A stretch of DNA of 59,604 nucleotides from Mucidula mucida. Taxonomy: Eukaryota; Basidiomycota; Agaricomycetes; Agaricales; Physalacriaceae. Both the position numbers and the translations under genes were made by a program. Of the stretch, positions 20,104 to 31,500 are shown in pieces (position 1 is the first letter of the stretch; each line of letters begins with the position of its first letter). The notes under the pieces were generated by a model, which ran no database searches, was not told the DNA's origin, and saw nothing but the letters and a program-made list of their open reading frames with translations. The stretch is from positions 1 to 59,604 of the forward strand of contig JADNYV010000219.1 of the NCBI GenBank assembly GCA_015501055.1. The letters are read 5' to 3'.

Positions 20104-22256
20104 TCATTCGCCCTTCAACCAGAGCTTGACGGCCAACCAAAGCACTTTCCCGAGTAATACCGGATGCAGCGCATCAATGGAAGTACTGTTCAACATCATC
20201 TGGCTATGCCAAATTATAGACCCAGCCTGGTCGTCCTATTGAGAGCAGGTTAGTGATCACCCCTCTCATTTCAGAGCGAACGTACCGTAAGGGAAAGAAG
20301 CTGAAGATGGCGCATAAACCACCGTGTGAATGATCCAACTTCAAGTGTCTCTCCGGGTGCAGGCTCCGTTGTTGACCGCCCGTAGTCTGTGAACACCATG
20401 ATATCGTGAGATCGATAATAAGATGCGAATGATGAAAGATCGACGAACCCAGCGCTTTCCCACTCTCCCTGTGAAGAGTTCAGTATGAGATTGCTACTGT
20501 AGAACGCGGCGTCCTACCATAGTTGCTTAATTTTGCCAGCTTGCGCGTTGAAGAATTGTCGTGAGAAATTGGCAGGTATGGCCTTCGTTTTGTCCATCTT
20601 GTAGAGTAGCGTATTCATAGACAAAACTCCTAAGAGTGCCTTGGGACATCCTTGACTGACATAATGTGAGATGAAGCACAGCGAGTACAGAAGAGACTCA
20701 CGATAAGAGCGGATTTACGCGTGACACGCTATCACCAATCGCGATCCAATTTGCAGGTAAGCTTGGCGCGTTCTCCAAATGTGTCCAGAACGATGCCGCT
20801 GACGTGAAATGAGGACGCAGTGTCACTGAGAGAACAAAACAAATCACGTACGAACGCGAACCAGACTGCACGTTAGCGTATCCTCAACCTCCTCCAGCAT
20901 ATCCAGGAATTGCCAGACCCATCCCGGAATGGGTTGGGTGACATGAATAGAAGCCGCATATTGACGAATACCAGCGAGGTTTCTTGGCAAATCCTCGATG
21001 CCCCATCCTCCACAGCACAGGAAGACTATCCTCATGAGAATGGAGTGAACTCGAGACGAAATGACTCACTCTCAGTGCCGGTCTCCTCATTGCCAACATC
21101 CTTGAGACAGCCAAAGTAAGTCCCATCCTTGCGCATATCCGGGAAAAGCTGTATGATTGATCCACCGAGTTTGTCAAATCCGCCGGGAACTGGGAGACGT
21201 TTCGCGAGGGATGGCGACACGACCATGCGACAACTGGAGTAGTGCATCTTCGCGTCAAAGCTTATTGTAAGGCTGTTTAATGACGTTCCAAACCCAGCGC
21301 GCTGTAGCCATTTGAGCCCGGCTTGAGTCGGTCCAGTGCAGTCTATGGAGTTGTTAGTCAAGGCTTGAGCGTGTGAAAGAAGATACTAACCAACGACCAA
21401 TGCAGCGTCGATATCAAGTATACCGTCTTGCGTGCGCACACTGACCTGTCGCAGGTACCCGGGCTTGGCTGGATCGGCGGTAACCCCGACGACCGTGCCT
21501 ACCATCTGCTGAACATTAGGAAAGCTCTTCGGGTTGAGCGCCAATCGGCGTATCAGCGTCTCTAACGCCTTACGAGAGGCATAGAACGTCTTCGGAAGAT
21601 TCCCAAGATACTGCGCGTAAGGAACTTTGTAGTACGTTCCCCAAAAGTTGACCGAATAATCCCCAGGAGCAATGCTATACCATTATCAGCGTTGCCAGGA
21701 GGAGCGGGCGACTATTTGGCGCACCTAATATCAGATTCGCGACAAGCGTCATCAAAATTAGAGAAAAGGGCGCTAAGGCCGGCGTATAGAAAGCACAGAT
21801 TCGCTGGAGACATTGGTAAGCATGGCGACGCGCATCTTAAAGGGGATCTGAGTACCTTGAATGGACGAGTACTGGATTAGACGCGATCGCGCTTGCGTTT
21901 GACTCCGAGAATTTACGAGTCGGCCTCCTTCGGTAGAGAGCCAAGCCTCTGGTTCGACGATGAGAACGCGTTCAAAGTGGTCGTGGCACACGCGGGCCGT
22001 AAGAAGACCCGCGATGCTTTGGAGTGCAAGGCTTTAGCACTAGGAAACAGAGTGGCGATGAAAAAAAGACGTACCTTCCACCACAGACCACAGCTGTTCC
22101 TGGAAATTTTGTGTCGCTTTTCACGCTGAGGAAGGGGAGATCGTTCATGCCCGTTTCCACAGATAGAAGACGGCGTCGGAGAAGGCGGCATGAGGATACT
22201 GCGACGACGCACACCGAAGTGAAGGCGGACAGGTAGAAGATGAGCGGGGAATCCAT
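20104..22256 (-). CDS. FAD-dependent oxidoreductase, N-terminal membrane anchor
   Basis: About ten exons. Exon 1 gives a hydrophobic segment (LIFYLSAFTSVCVVAVSS) and then GTAVVCGGS. The next exon continues IAGLLTARVCHDHFERVLIV and EPEAW, so the two together form a Rossmann FAD-binding motif. Later pieces are GDYSVNFWGTYYKVPYAQYL, DIDAALVVDCTGPTQAGLKW, GTYFGCLKDVG, IVFLCCGGWGIEDLPRN and WIAIGDSVSRVNPLLGCPKA. The last carries the GD that contacts FAD in group A flavin monooxygenases. The C-terminus is VLLGKVLWLAVKLWLKGE. Such proteins are common and uncharacterised in Agaricomycetes. The substrate is unknown, and no clear NADPH motif was assigned. No lesion was noticed, but exon ends are approximate. 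Confidence 0.8.
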
Positions 22257-23323
22257 AACGATGGAGAGAAAGTAGCGCGTTCGGGTTTTATGCTTCCGTG
22301 GAAGAGCGTTGACAGGGTGCTGATGGGTTTTGCCGACGTCGAAACCAGGTTCGCCTGAGACGAAGAAGAGGTACAGTCAGGGATTAGTCAGGGTAGTAAG
22401 TCAAATTAGAGCCCACGTGTAGCCAGAAGAGTAGATGGACTATAGATGGGCGAAGATACTATCTTCCCACGTTTTCTCCGGGAGCTGTCCGGGAGCGCTC
22501 TTTTTGTGTGTCGGGCATCTTCATCCGGTTGCAATGTGCTGTCCTAGTCGGAGAGCCGGCTGCAAAAGGCATGCGATTAGGCTAAGTATGTTCGACATTG
22601 GCAAACGCTCGGAGCTGGGAGCGGTCTGTGGGGCATCGATGCCCTTGTAGGTCGGGAATGCGACGCATGAGGAGGTCCCATTGTCTCCTGGGGTACCTGT
22701 AATTGAGTATATGAAATTCAATGGAGAAGACCTCGAATCAACCTCGAATGCCAAAGAGATAACAAACATAGCCGCAGTCAGAGAGCTCATGAGGTTATAG
22801 ACCCACAAAAGAAGCAATGATGAGTTCACCGACCCACAAACGAAGTGATGGTGAAAGTCATGCTCAAAATGACAACTTCCATTTGATGTCACCGCGGCTT
22901 AAACCGCGGCCGGCAGAGGCGTTTATTGTCTTAACTCCATTCGGGACTGTCTCTCTTGTTCACCACCACATGGACGCTCAACATTCCATGCTCGAAAGTC
23001 AAACCTTGATAACGATGTCTAAGATGAGTAATTCGGATCGCTATCAAGATGCCACATCCAGCGCTAGACGCGTCCCCGCTCGAGTTTTTTTCGGTGAATA
23101 CTGCTTTGAACTTCGAATACATGAGTCGGCATGTCTAAAATCAAGCGTATGGCACTGTAAAAGGTTTCTCTTCTCAACGGGTATTCTTATAGTGCAAGGT
23201 ATTGAGGTTTTAGCGACACCTTTTATGTCCGCTTTGTTTACCCTCAGCCAGGTCTCATGTGATACGCCTTTTATACGCTTCCACTTTTTTTGAGGATGTC
23301 CCAACTTCATTTTCTCCACTGTC
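22257..23323. other. Intergenic, weak coding hints only
   Basis: A minus-strand frame at 22521-22892 holds a hydrophobic stretch (MSSLTAAMFVISLAFEV) that could be a signal peptide followed by DSRSSPLNFIYSITGTPGD. I do not recognise it and cannot define splice sites. Nothing else is supported. Confidence 0.25.
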
Positions 23324-24943
23324 ATGGACTCGCCAACGGCTCTAGCCCAGCCCTTCCTTACCTTGTAAGTTGTGCTTTGTACCGCGCTCATAGCCATATC
23401 TGACTTTCGTACAGCAATGGTCCCGTGGTTCGTACTGAGACCCCCCAAATGCCGTAGACCCGTTGACCCCTTCTGAAGCTCATCGGCACATTTGTGGACT
23501 TCTTACTGTTCGGCGTTTTGATCATGCAGATTTGTATGTACCCGCCCGAAACGAATGCTTTTACTGATATTAGTGGCAGACCACTGGCGGATGACTGAGC
23601 GGTATCAACGAGCGTCAACGTGGATTCATTACTTAGGTTCGTTCTCATAGCGCAGCTTGACACCGACATTGAACGGATGACATAGTGTATGCCGCGACGT
23701 TTTTCCAAACCGTCCAGATTATCTTCGCTATCATTGCTTGCTGGATTCTCTTGGGTACGTACATCAATTTGTTCCCATTTCGCTAGTCCAAGTCTGACTC
23801 GAACATAGTTGAGAACTGGGGAAATCCATTGGTATGGGCGAGTACGCCATGGGCCAGCACATTCATTCCGGCGCTGGACAGCATGAGTAGGTTCCTTCCT
23901 GTCGCAGACCATTAGGTAATTCAACATTCTTCTAGCGTCAACACTCGTCCAGTTCTTCTTCGCATGGTTCGTTGTGGCCTCCAGGTATCATGGTTAACCT
24001 ACTGAACACTCCATGATAGGCGCATCAGAGTGTTGTCTAAGCACATCCTGGGGCATATCATGGTCGCACTTGTACTCGTTACTAGTCTCATGCAGTGCGG
24101 AGCGTCCTGGGCTGTATCTGTTTCGGTACGTTTCTCGTCTTGACAAGTCAGGGCATCCGATAACCTCCGACGCAGTACTTCTTGAAACCATCGGTTACAG
24201 AACTACCAGCGCTCGCCAACATTCCGAAGGTTTGTACTCTTTGATTTCATTGTTTTCTCGTGTCACTGACGCTGTCGTAGACGATGCTGAGTAGCGGTGC
24301 CATCTGCGATTGTCTGATTGCGTTTACCATGGTTTTTTTGGTCTGTATTCTCTGACCCTACGTGACGCACGCTCAAGCTACCCTACAGCTACTCAAAGCT
24401 CGTTCGAAAGTGACCTTTAAGTCTACTATCAGGATGCTCAATCGAACGCTTGCTAACGTCATTGAGTCGGGAACGATCACCGCTGTGGTGGTTCTCCTCG
24501 AACTCGTAACGTTTCTCAAGCTTCCCAACACGGGCATATTTCTCACATTGTAAGTCGAGTCTTTCCTCATCGTGTTCAGGTAACTTACTGTTCATGCAGT
24601 CAATTTATGGTCGGAAAATTGTTCGTATCGTCCCTTTTCGGGTATCATTATCTGACCGTCTCGACAGATACGCTAATGTGCTTCTTTCTTCGTTAAGCGG
24701 CAATGGAGGAGTCGGAACTTCCGTAAACTATACCTCGTCTCAAGACTCTCGCTTTCCTTCTACCGGAAACGGCATGCCCATGAATTCTATACCGTCCAAT
24801 GTGCGTTCCCATCAGAGAGAGCAGGGCGGTGATAGCGTTCAAGTCCATATTGCCAAGGCTGTGGCGTCCGATATGGACTTTGACGCGGATGGGGTAGGCC
24901 TCTTAGTTCCCAAGCGTACGCACGGCATATTGACGAATTCTTA
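23324..24943 (+). pseudogene. DUF6534-type membrane protein gene, apparently decayed
   Basis: Pieces in order: MDSPTALAQPFLTL; GPV spliced to LIGTFVDFLLFGVLIMQI; DIVYAATFFQTVQIIFAIIA; RIRVLSKHILGHIMVALVLV; LMQCGAAWAVSV; MLNRTLANVIESGTITAVVV and LLELVTFLKLP; QFMVGKL spliced to RYANVLLSSLSGN. The C-terminal tail is hydrophilic and ends THGILTNS. This matches the seven-helix DUF6534-like proteins of agarics, whose conserved end is a Y.N.LL..LN motif. Between the first and second thirds (23550-23690) I find stops in every joining frame, so the gene looks broken there. Missed introns remain possible. Confidence 0.5.
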
Positions 24944-25071
24944 GCAGAGCGATAAGGATTTCGGAACAGGAAAAGTGGGGGTTGGGCATCTCTAAATACG
25001 ACAACTATCTATCTTCTTTGAGTACACTGTTTTGTTCATTCAATATTCGGCTACCGGGCCACATTTGACCC

Positions 25072-25126
25072 CACGTGCCTCGAGCAAGAACCCGATTTGG
25101 AAAACAATGGCGCCTCGTCACATGAC
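25072..25126 (+). promoter_or_regulatory. Shared promoter element upstream of C2
   Basis: CACGTG at 25072-25077 and GTCACATGAC at 25117-25126, with starts 45 bp apart and AACAATGG between them. Spacing and order are identical to those upstream of C1. The distance to the ATG is about 165-220 bp. Confidence 0.45.
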
Positions 25127-25288
25127 TATTCCCCGCCTCCATTATTTCAATGTTTGGTTCTGTGTTTGCTGCAACAAGGCTTTCCTCTTCCCCACCACAG
25201 GTGCTCCCATCTCAAACCGAAATCTTGTGTCTGTCAGTTCATGAATGTCGTCGAAGTTGATCCTAACTCCACTTTCTTCTTGCAGATA

Positions 25289-26974
25289 ATGTCAAAGAAA
25301 CCAGAAAGCTTTGGTGAACACTCTAGGTCCGGGGGTACACGCCTCTTCGAGAGTTCAACGAATGCGCGCGCTGTCGACAACGTAGATCATGGCCTGGTTG
25401 GCCAGGCCAACCCACCTAATCGACAGGCAGCGCACTGGTCCAACAACTTGAACACTGGCGAGAACCCCACACATCCTTCCGTCGCTCAATCACTCCCTTA
25501 CGAACTCGTTTCTCGCATCTTCTTCTTCCTCGAATGGTATTCCCCGCGTCGTCTGGCATCCGGCGTATCGGGTCCTTGGTGGGCGGCTACCCAAATCTGT
25601 CGTCAATGGCGTCGCGCCCTCTGCGGCGAGGCCCGATTGTGGACAAAACTGGCAGTCTATATGCCCAGTGATCATGCTCGCTGCCCTGCAGGAGTTCATG
25701 CTCTGGACATGTTCTCCATCGCCCTCGAAAGGAGCAAGGAGCTACCTCTCGAAATCGAGGTGGTTTGCGACACTCTAACTGTTCAGACCAAGCAGGCGTT
25801 GATAAAGCTTTTCGCTGTTGCGCCGCGGGTCGTCTCGCTGCGAGTAGAGCTCCCCATGACTTTTTGCGTCGCCTTCATTATGACTCGTCCATCTCCGGTG
25901 TCCTTCCCAAAAACAAAGCGCCTGGACATCAAGGGCGGACTGGGTGAAAAGTACTCTTTTTTTAAACCCGCATCGTGGCAGCGGATTTTCCCTACCGTCG
26001 AGCATATTCACCTCGAAGGAATTGAAGGGCGTCTATTGTCCCGCATTTGGGGGACCAAGTGCAGCTGGAAAACCATCGATGTCCATGTCGCGGCCTCTGG
26101 TGTTGAAGATTTCATGATTTCGCGGGAGCTGCAAGACGCGATCGCACAAAGCGGTGATCTGGAGTGTATACGTTTCAAGTCGTCGTGGGTCACGCAAAGA
26201 TACCATGGTCTTGAAGTGGATCCGCCATCGGATCGACATGTAACATCTTTATGGCAACAAGCCCGTCAATCGCTTGGGGCTCCTGGGAATATAGCGACGA
26301 ATCACAGCGTCCGAAAACTAGTTCTAGATGGTTGGCAGACCGGAATTCTACCGGCTGCGCTGTGGCTCCCGAATCTCCAGGACTTGGAGATAGACGCCTC
26401 GTCCTTGAGAGCGGAAGACCGTCGCGCAACATCCATCTGGGCCGGTGTTGTCTCCCTTCTTAGCCACGCGCTACTCCCTTTGACGACGTTCAAGTTGACT
26501 ATGAGCCATTTTCACAAACGTGCTCCTTGGCTGGTGCTGCGATCTGGTGGCATGCACCAACTGCAATTTTTATCCCTGCGCTTCGTCAATGACCCTCGTG
26601 TTCATCTGAAGCGGCTTTTTCACGACCTCAGAATCAAAGACTCTGGAGATAATTCGAAGAGATTCAAATACCTTCCCTGTTTGCGAGACCTGCGATTGGA
26701 AGTGATCCCAGCAGGAGATTCTACCCCGCCAGCAAAGATCTCTTTAGAAGGAATAGAGGCCACGAACAAAGAGTTTGTCCGGATGCTGCTCAATCGGTGG
26801 AATACTGTCGGAGAGGGGATATCGCCAGTGCTAACCTCGATCGTGGTTGAAGTGGTTGAAGGTGAAGGAAGTTTGTTGCACCTTAATAGTCAAAGCATCC
26901 AGGTCTTAGAGGACCGGATGGCGTCGGTTCCAGATGTCAAGTTCGCAATAAGGGTTCGGGCAACAACGCCCTAG
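25289..26974 (+). CDS. F-box/LRR-like protein C2, 561 aa
   Basis: Full-length paralogue of C1, with a longer N-terminus. The F-box-like segment is at residues 67-120 (QSLPYELVSRIFFFLEWYSP, then TQICRQWRRALCGEARLWTK). LRR-like pieces follow: RVVSLRVELP, VEHIHLEGI, LQDLEIDASSLRAEDRRATS, LQFLSLRFVNDP and LRDLRLEVIPAG. The C-terminal signature is FVRMLLNRWNTVGEG and SIQVLEDRMASVPDVKFAIR. The frame stays open upstream of the ATG, and a TTGCAG acceptor lies just before it, so a 5' non-coding or short coding exon may exist. It stands alone, not in an A-B-C trio. SCF function is inferred. Confidence 0.8.
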   Translation: MSKKPESFGEHSRSGGTRLFESSTNARAVDNVDHGLVGQANPPNRQAAHWSNNLNTGENPTHPSVAQSLPYELVSRIFFFLEWYSPRRLASGVSGPWWAATQICRQWRRALCGEARLWTKLAVYMPSDHARCPAGVHALDMFSIALERSKELPLEIEVVCDTLTVQTKQALIKLFAVAPRVVSLRVELPMTFCVAFIMTRPSPVSFPKTKRLDIKGGLGEKYSFFKPASWQRIFPTVEHIHLEGIEGRLLSRIWGTKCSWKTIDVHVAASGVEDFMISRELQDAIAQSGDLECIRFKSSWVTQRYHGLEVDPPSDRHVTSLWQQARQSLGAPGNIATNHSVRKLVLDGWQTGILPAALWLPNLQDLEIDASSLRAEDRRATSIWAGVVSLLSHALLPLTTFKLTMSHFHKRAPWLVLRSGGMHQLQFLSLRFVNDPRVHLKRLFHDLRIKDSGDNSKRFKYLPCLRDLRLEVIPAGDSTPPAKISLEGIEATNKEFVRMLLNRWNTVGEGISPVLTSIVVEVVEGEGSLLHLNSQSIQVLEDRMASVPDVKFAIRVRATTP

Positions 26975-27239
26975 GGTTGGCTTACTAGAGTGTTTCTATA
27001 CTTCTCAGTGTAATATATATGTTGAAATGGAATGCGTACTCAATGATAGCTCGGGGGTGTCCGGCCTCAGAACACGACAGACTATAACCCCAAATTGTGA
27101 CAGCCTTGTCAACCGTGTTTCTGCGGGTACGTCCCTCGTTTGCTTCCAAAGTTGCCTGAATACACTTCTTCACCAAGCCCTTCCTACTTACCTTCATATA
27201 ACCCTTACAGGTTCAGCCGCCTAGCGCCTGGTTAGAGGC

Positions 27240-27524
27240 TCAACATCTTCCCAGTCGCTCTAGGGATAAGTATGTAGGTTCGCCATTAATAGTATAAACC
27301 TTCTCGACAATGGCGGAATCCCCCCCAAATGTCGGCGCAGTACTCAGATTATCCGTGAACATTCCTGATACCTTGCCCACTCCACCTTGAGAATGCAAAT
27401 GAGACTCTCGTGATAGTCCATCACAAGAGATGACAGTATGAACGAGAGTCTTTCGAGAAAGAATGCACATCGTTCCATCCAACTTTCTCGCCCCATCCCA
27501 CTGGTCAACAATAATATCGCTCAC
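27240..27524 (-). CDS. Unrecognised 94-codon frame, parent of downstream repeats
   Basis: An open frame reading MSDIIVDQWDGARKLDGTMC, then HTVISCDGLSRESHLHSQGG and KVYTINGEPTYLSLERLGRC. I know no matching family. Two diverged copies of the same stretch, with several stops and gaps, lie at 27740-27990 and 28170-28400, where SQGGV and INGEP become QGGV and MNGEP. The intact one may be the last exon of a small gene whose 5' part is replaced by the repeats. It could also be a fragment with no function. Confidence 0.3.
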   Translation of the reverse strand: MSDIIVDQWDGARKLDGTMCILSRKTLVHTVISCDGLSRESHLHSQGGVGKVSGMFTDNLSTAPTFGGDSAIVEKVYTINGEPTYLSLERLGRC

Positions 27525-27544
27525 CCAAGACCGAATGTTCCTTC

Positions 27545-28500
27545 AACCATCAATACATTAATGCGCGTATCAGTGAATTAAAATAGAGGGGCATGTGCAT
27601 AATTGAAAAAAAATCGAAACAAAAACACAAACACAATGGCAGTCCGTTCGAAAACGAAAAGAAAAAGACCGCCACGACATGGACGCTCTCAACTGCGGCG
27701 AGTACGACTGTGACGACCAAGATCGCCTGGCGTCTAATCACTATATCCAGGACGATAGGTTCTCCATTCATACAATCCATCCCAAAGTACTGTCGATGGT
27801 GACGGCACTCCACCTTGAAATACAGCTGGGACTCTTCCGACAGCCCATCGCATCGCAGTTCAAGGCGATGACAATATCAATAAGCGAAGACGCCTTCAAA
27901 ATGAGTGCACATTGTTCCATCCAAAGAAACTATCCTATCGCTCACCCAAGACCGAATGTTCTTTCAACCATAAATACATTAATGCGCGTATCAGTAGATT
28001 AAAATATGTAGAGGGGCATGTGCATAATTGAAAAAAAATTGAAAAAAAAAATCGAAACAAAAACGCACATACAACAGTCCGAGATGAAAAAAATCAATCA
28101 TGAGCGCCACGACATGGACGCTCTCAACTGCGGCGAGTACGACTGCGACGACCAAAATCGCCTGGCGTCTAATCACTATATCCAGGACGATAGGTTCTCC
28201 ATTCATACAATCCTTCTCAAAGTACCGTCGATGGTGGCGGCACTCCACCTTGAAATACAGTTGGGACTCTTCCGACAGCCCATTGCATCGCAGAGGACAA
28301 TATCAATAAGAGGCCTTCAAATGAGTGCACATTGTTCCATCCAAAGAAACTATCCTATCGCTCACCCAAGACCGAATGTTCCTTCCGTTATTACAACCAT
28401 AAATACATTAATGCGCGTATCAGTAGATAAAAATAGAGGGGGCATGTGCATGTTGAAAGCAAAAAAAAAACAAAACACACACACAACAGTCCGTTCAAAA
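27545..28500. repeat. Two extra tandem copies of the GEF 3' end plus adjacent frame
   Basis: A unit with about 425-bp period: the landmark GCATGTGCAT recurs at 27591, 28015 and about 28442. Each unit has an A-rich segment, a copy of about 50-60 bp of the exchange-factor gene's last codons (CGCCACGACATGGACGC at 27672, 28108 and the true gene end at about 28517), and a degraded copy of the 27240-27524 frame. Both copies are in the orientation of the parent, so they arose by tandem duplication. Confidence 0.75.
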
Positions 28501-28509
28501 AAAAATCAA

Positions 28510-31500
28510 TCATGACCGCCACGACATGGACGCCCTCAAATGCGGCGACGCAGGCGGCGAGTACGACTGCGACGAGTTGAGCGCGCCGGGGTTGTACAAC
28601 GGCACCGTCGGGAGCAGCTCAAACACATGCTGCGCAACAGCGCGCGACATTGACCGCGCGCCCGCCTCCGTCGAGTTCATCACAGCGTGCACCTGCGCGT
28701 CCTGCACCATGCCCTCGTCATCGACCCCGCCGTTCGTCGGGAGCGTCGTCACAGGGCTGTTGAGGTTGACGCCCCTGCCGTCCCAGATGCACCGTACGTC
28801 GTTGCCCGGGATGATCTGCACCAGCCGACCGGTCTCTAACCGCCGGACTTCGATGAACCGGCTGTCAAAGAGGAGGATGTACGGAATGTGAAGGGCGACG
28901 CGATCAGCCGTACCCTCCCATTCAACAGCTGTCGTGGCCCGATTGGGGTCGCCATGCTTGTCCACGAAGAGACCGAACTCTGTAGACACAGCAGTCAGCG
29001 CTAATCACACCAGACGCGAGGGAAGGGAACTGACCATCGTAACATAACAGGAACTCGTCCTCCGCCGACCTGAACATACCGATAGGTCGACAGGAATCAC
29101 AGCGTTTTGCCAGCGATGCATACTTGGCATCATCAGGTACTCGTGGGATCGTAACACTTTTGAATCTAAATGGCGATCAGAATGCATGCCTTCACTCCAA
29201 GCTGAAGAACGTACTCATTAAGGTTCATAATCTCAAAGCCTTTCGCGCATAGGATAGCTATGTTGGCTTTCAAGAAGATAAGGTCGAAAGACTCGGATGG
29301 CAGGAAGAAATCCTACATAACGTCGTCAGTCCAATGTGACGAGAAAGAGACTGAAAGGCAACTCACTCGGTATATCCTAAACCACTCAGACTTTGCCGAC
29401 TTGAAACCCAAACGAGAACCAAACCCTCCAGGTGCCTTCACCCTCTCGTTGATCTTATCTCCTACGGGCTCCAAGACGCGGAATATACTTTCCAACTGAC
29501 AGCCACGTCGTTAAGCGCCAGGTAGGATAACGAAATAGAACAACTTACGCCCTTCTTTTTCATGTACACCACCAACGTACGTCCATGCAACGTGCCAATG
29601 CTGAAAAAGTGCACATCTTTGGCGCCACTGAGCTTCTGAGGAACCTGCGAAGCGTGTGATACCGTTGGGCTGGATGGCACAAGCGCTTCAATGTGATATG
29701 CGAAAAGAGACTGAAGCTGCCGTTAGTAAGAAGCGCGCTTGAAGAAGAAGAAGCATGCCTTATCCGCCAACACCAGGAAAAGACCAAACTCTTCCAGCAT
29801 CGCACATTGTGTCACCAGCTTGAGATGCAAAACGCGTCGCATAGCTGAGTAAAAGTCAGCGGTGATACGACCAGAAGTAGACCGAAAACATACACTTTGG
29901 GTCATGGCGGAAACCAATCCAGACACCCTCCGCACAACCAATAGCGACCAAACCGCGTCCATCGGCCGTAACAAAGGGAACAGAACATGTAACTTTGCCA
30001 GTCAACGAGTTCTCTTGGTTCCATGCTGCCGGAGGTGACACCGGTCCACTAAGCATAGACGGAATGAGGAAAGTATCCGAACTAAGCGTCTCAATCTCGA
30101 AGACCTTGTTCGACTCTTGCACCACCTTGCGTATCACAAGCGCCTCCTCCAGCTTTTCCTTCCACTCCGTACGGGCCTGGGCAGTTTCCGCGTAGAGTAT
30201 GTACGGACCGCCCATGCGTCCGTTGTGATGAAGCGTGCACGGGTACACGGCACGAGCGTCTGTACTGCTTTCGGGCGAAGAAACGCCAGGCGTACCATTG
30301 GGGCCTTCCGTGTGTCGTTCACCACGAAGACCACGTAGTAAGCCCGCGCTTCGCTGTGTCGGTGGATCCGAGAAACTGACCAGTGTCAATAGATCGAGCG
30401 GTGTAGGCTAAAGGCCGAATCAGTCAAGCACAGGGTTGAAACTGGGAAGCGTACTCTGCGATTGACATAATAATATGTGACACCGTCCTTCTCCTTGGGT
30501 TTGGTGAGAACAACTGCAAAGATGATCAGAAGAGATGTTCGAGAGGACGCAATGTACCGCGTACGATAGTTGTCGAAGAGAAGAACAAAGAGTTCACTCC
30601 ATCCGTTCCATTCGAGACCACTGTCCGGCTGTCTCAACAACTTGCCAGAGTGTATCAACGAACGGTGCTGGTCAAGAAGATCCATATCCTAAAACTTTGG
30701 TTGAAATCTCGCACTTTACAACGAAGGCGGACGAAAACGTACCACTGTCTCCCCGTGCTTGAAGATCAGATACGAGCTATACCTCCACAACTCGACTTTC
30801 TGCTTCGCTGACACTACTCCCGGCTCCGTGTCTTTACCAATAGACTTGATCACTTCCAGAACTTGCGGAATATCCTTCCTATCGTCATGCCCTGGCGGTG
30901 TCTCGTCCAGGATACCTTTCAAAAGTAGCTCATACCGCAGCAGCCTAGGGATGGGTCGATTGATGAAATTCTTCATATCCAGCCGATGGGCATCGGGATG
31001 ACGAACACATTTCTAGAGGTATCTGTCAATAACAGGCCAAGGAGCACGAAGCAAGGGATACCGACCTCGACGAATTCCTTGAACGCCGGATTCATCGCCA
31101 TCTCATTATCAATTCTGTAAGCGGCTATCGGGTAGTTGGGAATATACTCCATATACGCGTCCCGGAAGTGCAGCGCCGCATCAAACATTGGTGCTGTCAC
31201 ACTCCGTATTATCGGATGCTCATCCCGCTGAATTTCGTGGAATTTCTCCACCAGCCGGCGATGGTGAACGCCAAGTTCCTTGAAGTTATGGAAAACGTCG
31301 TCAATGAACTGATTCAGCTTGCTGGGGTCCATGATGGGTGGGTCGGCATTGCGCAGAGGTTGGATATACATCTGCGAACATCTCAGTGAAACCGGGCCAT
31401 GAGAAGAAAACGACGCACGATTTCAATGTTCTCCAAATCCTTTACATACGCCATCTCGCCCTTGATGAGTTCGAATATAATGCTGAACCAGTCTCAGCTT

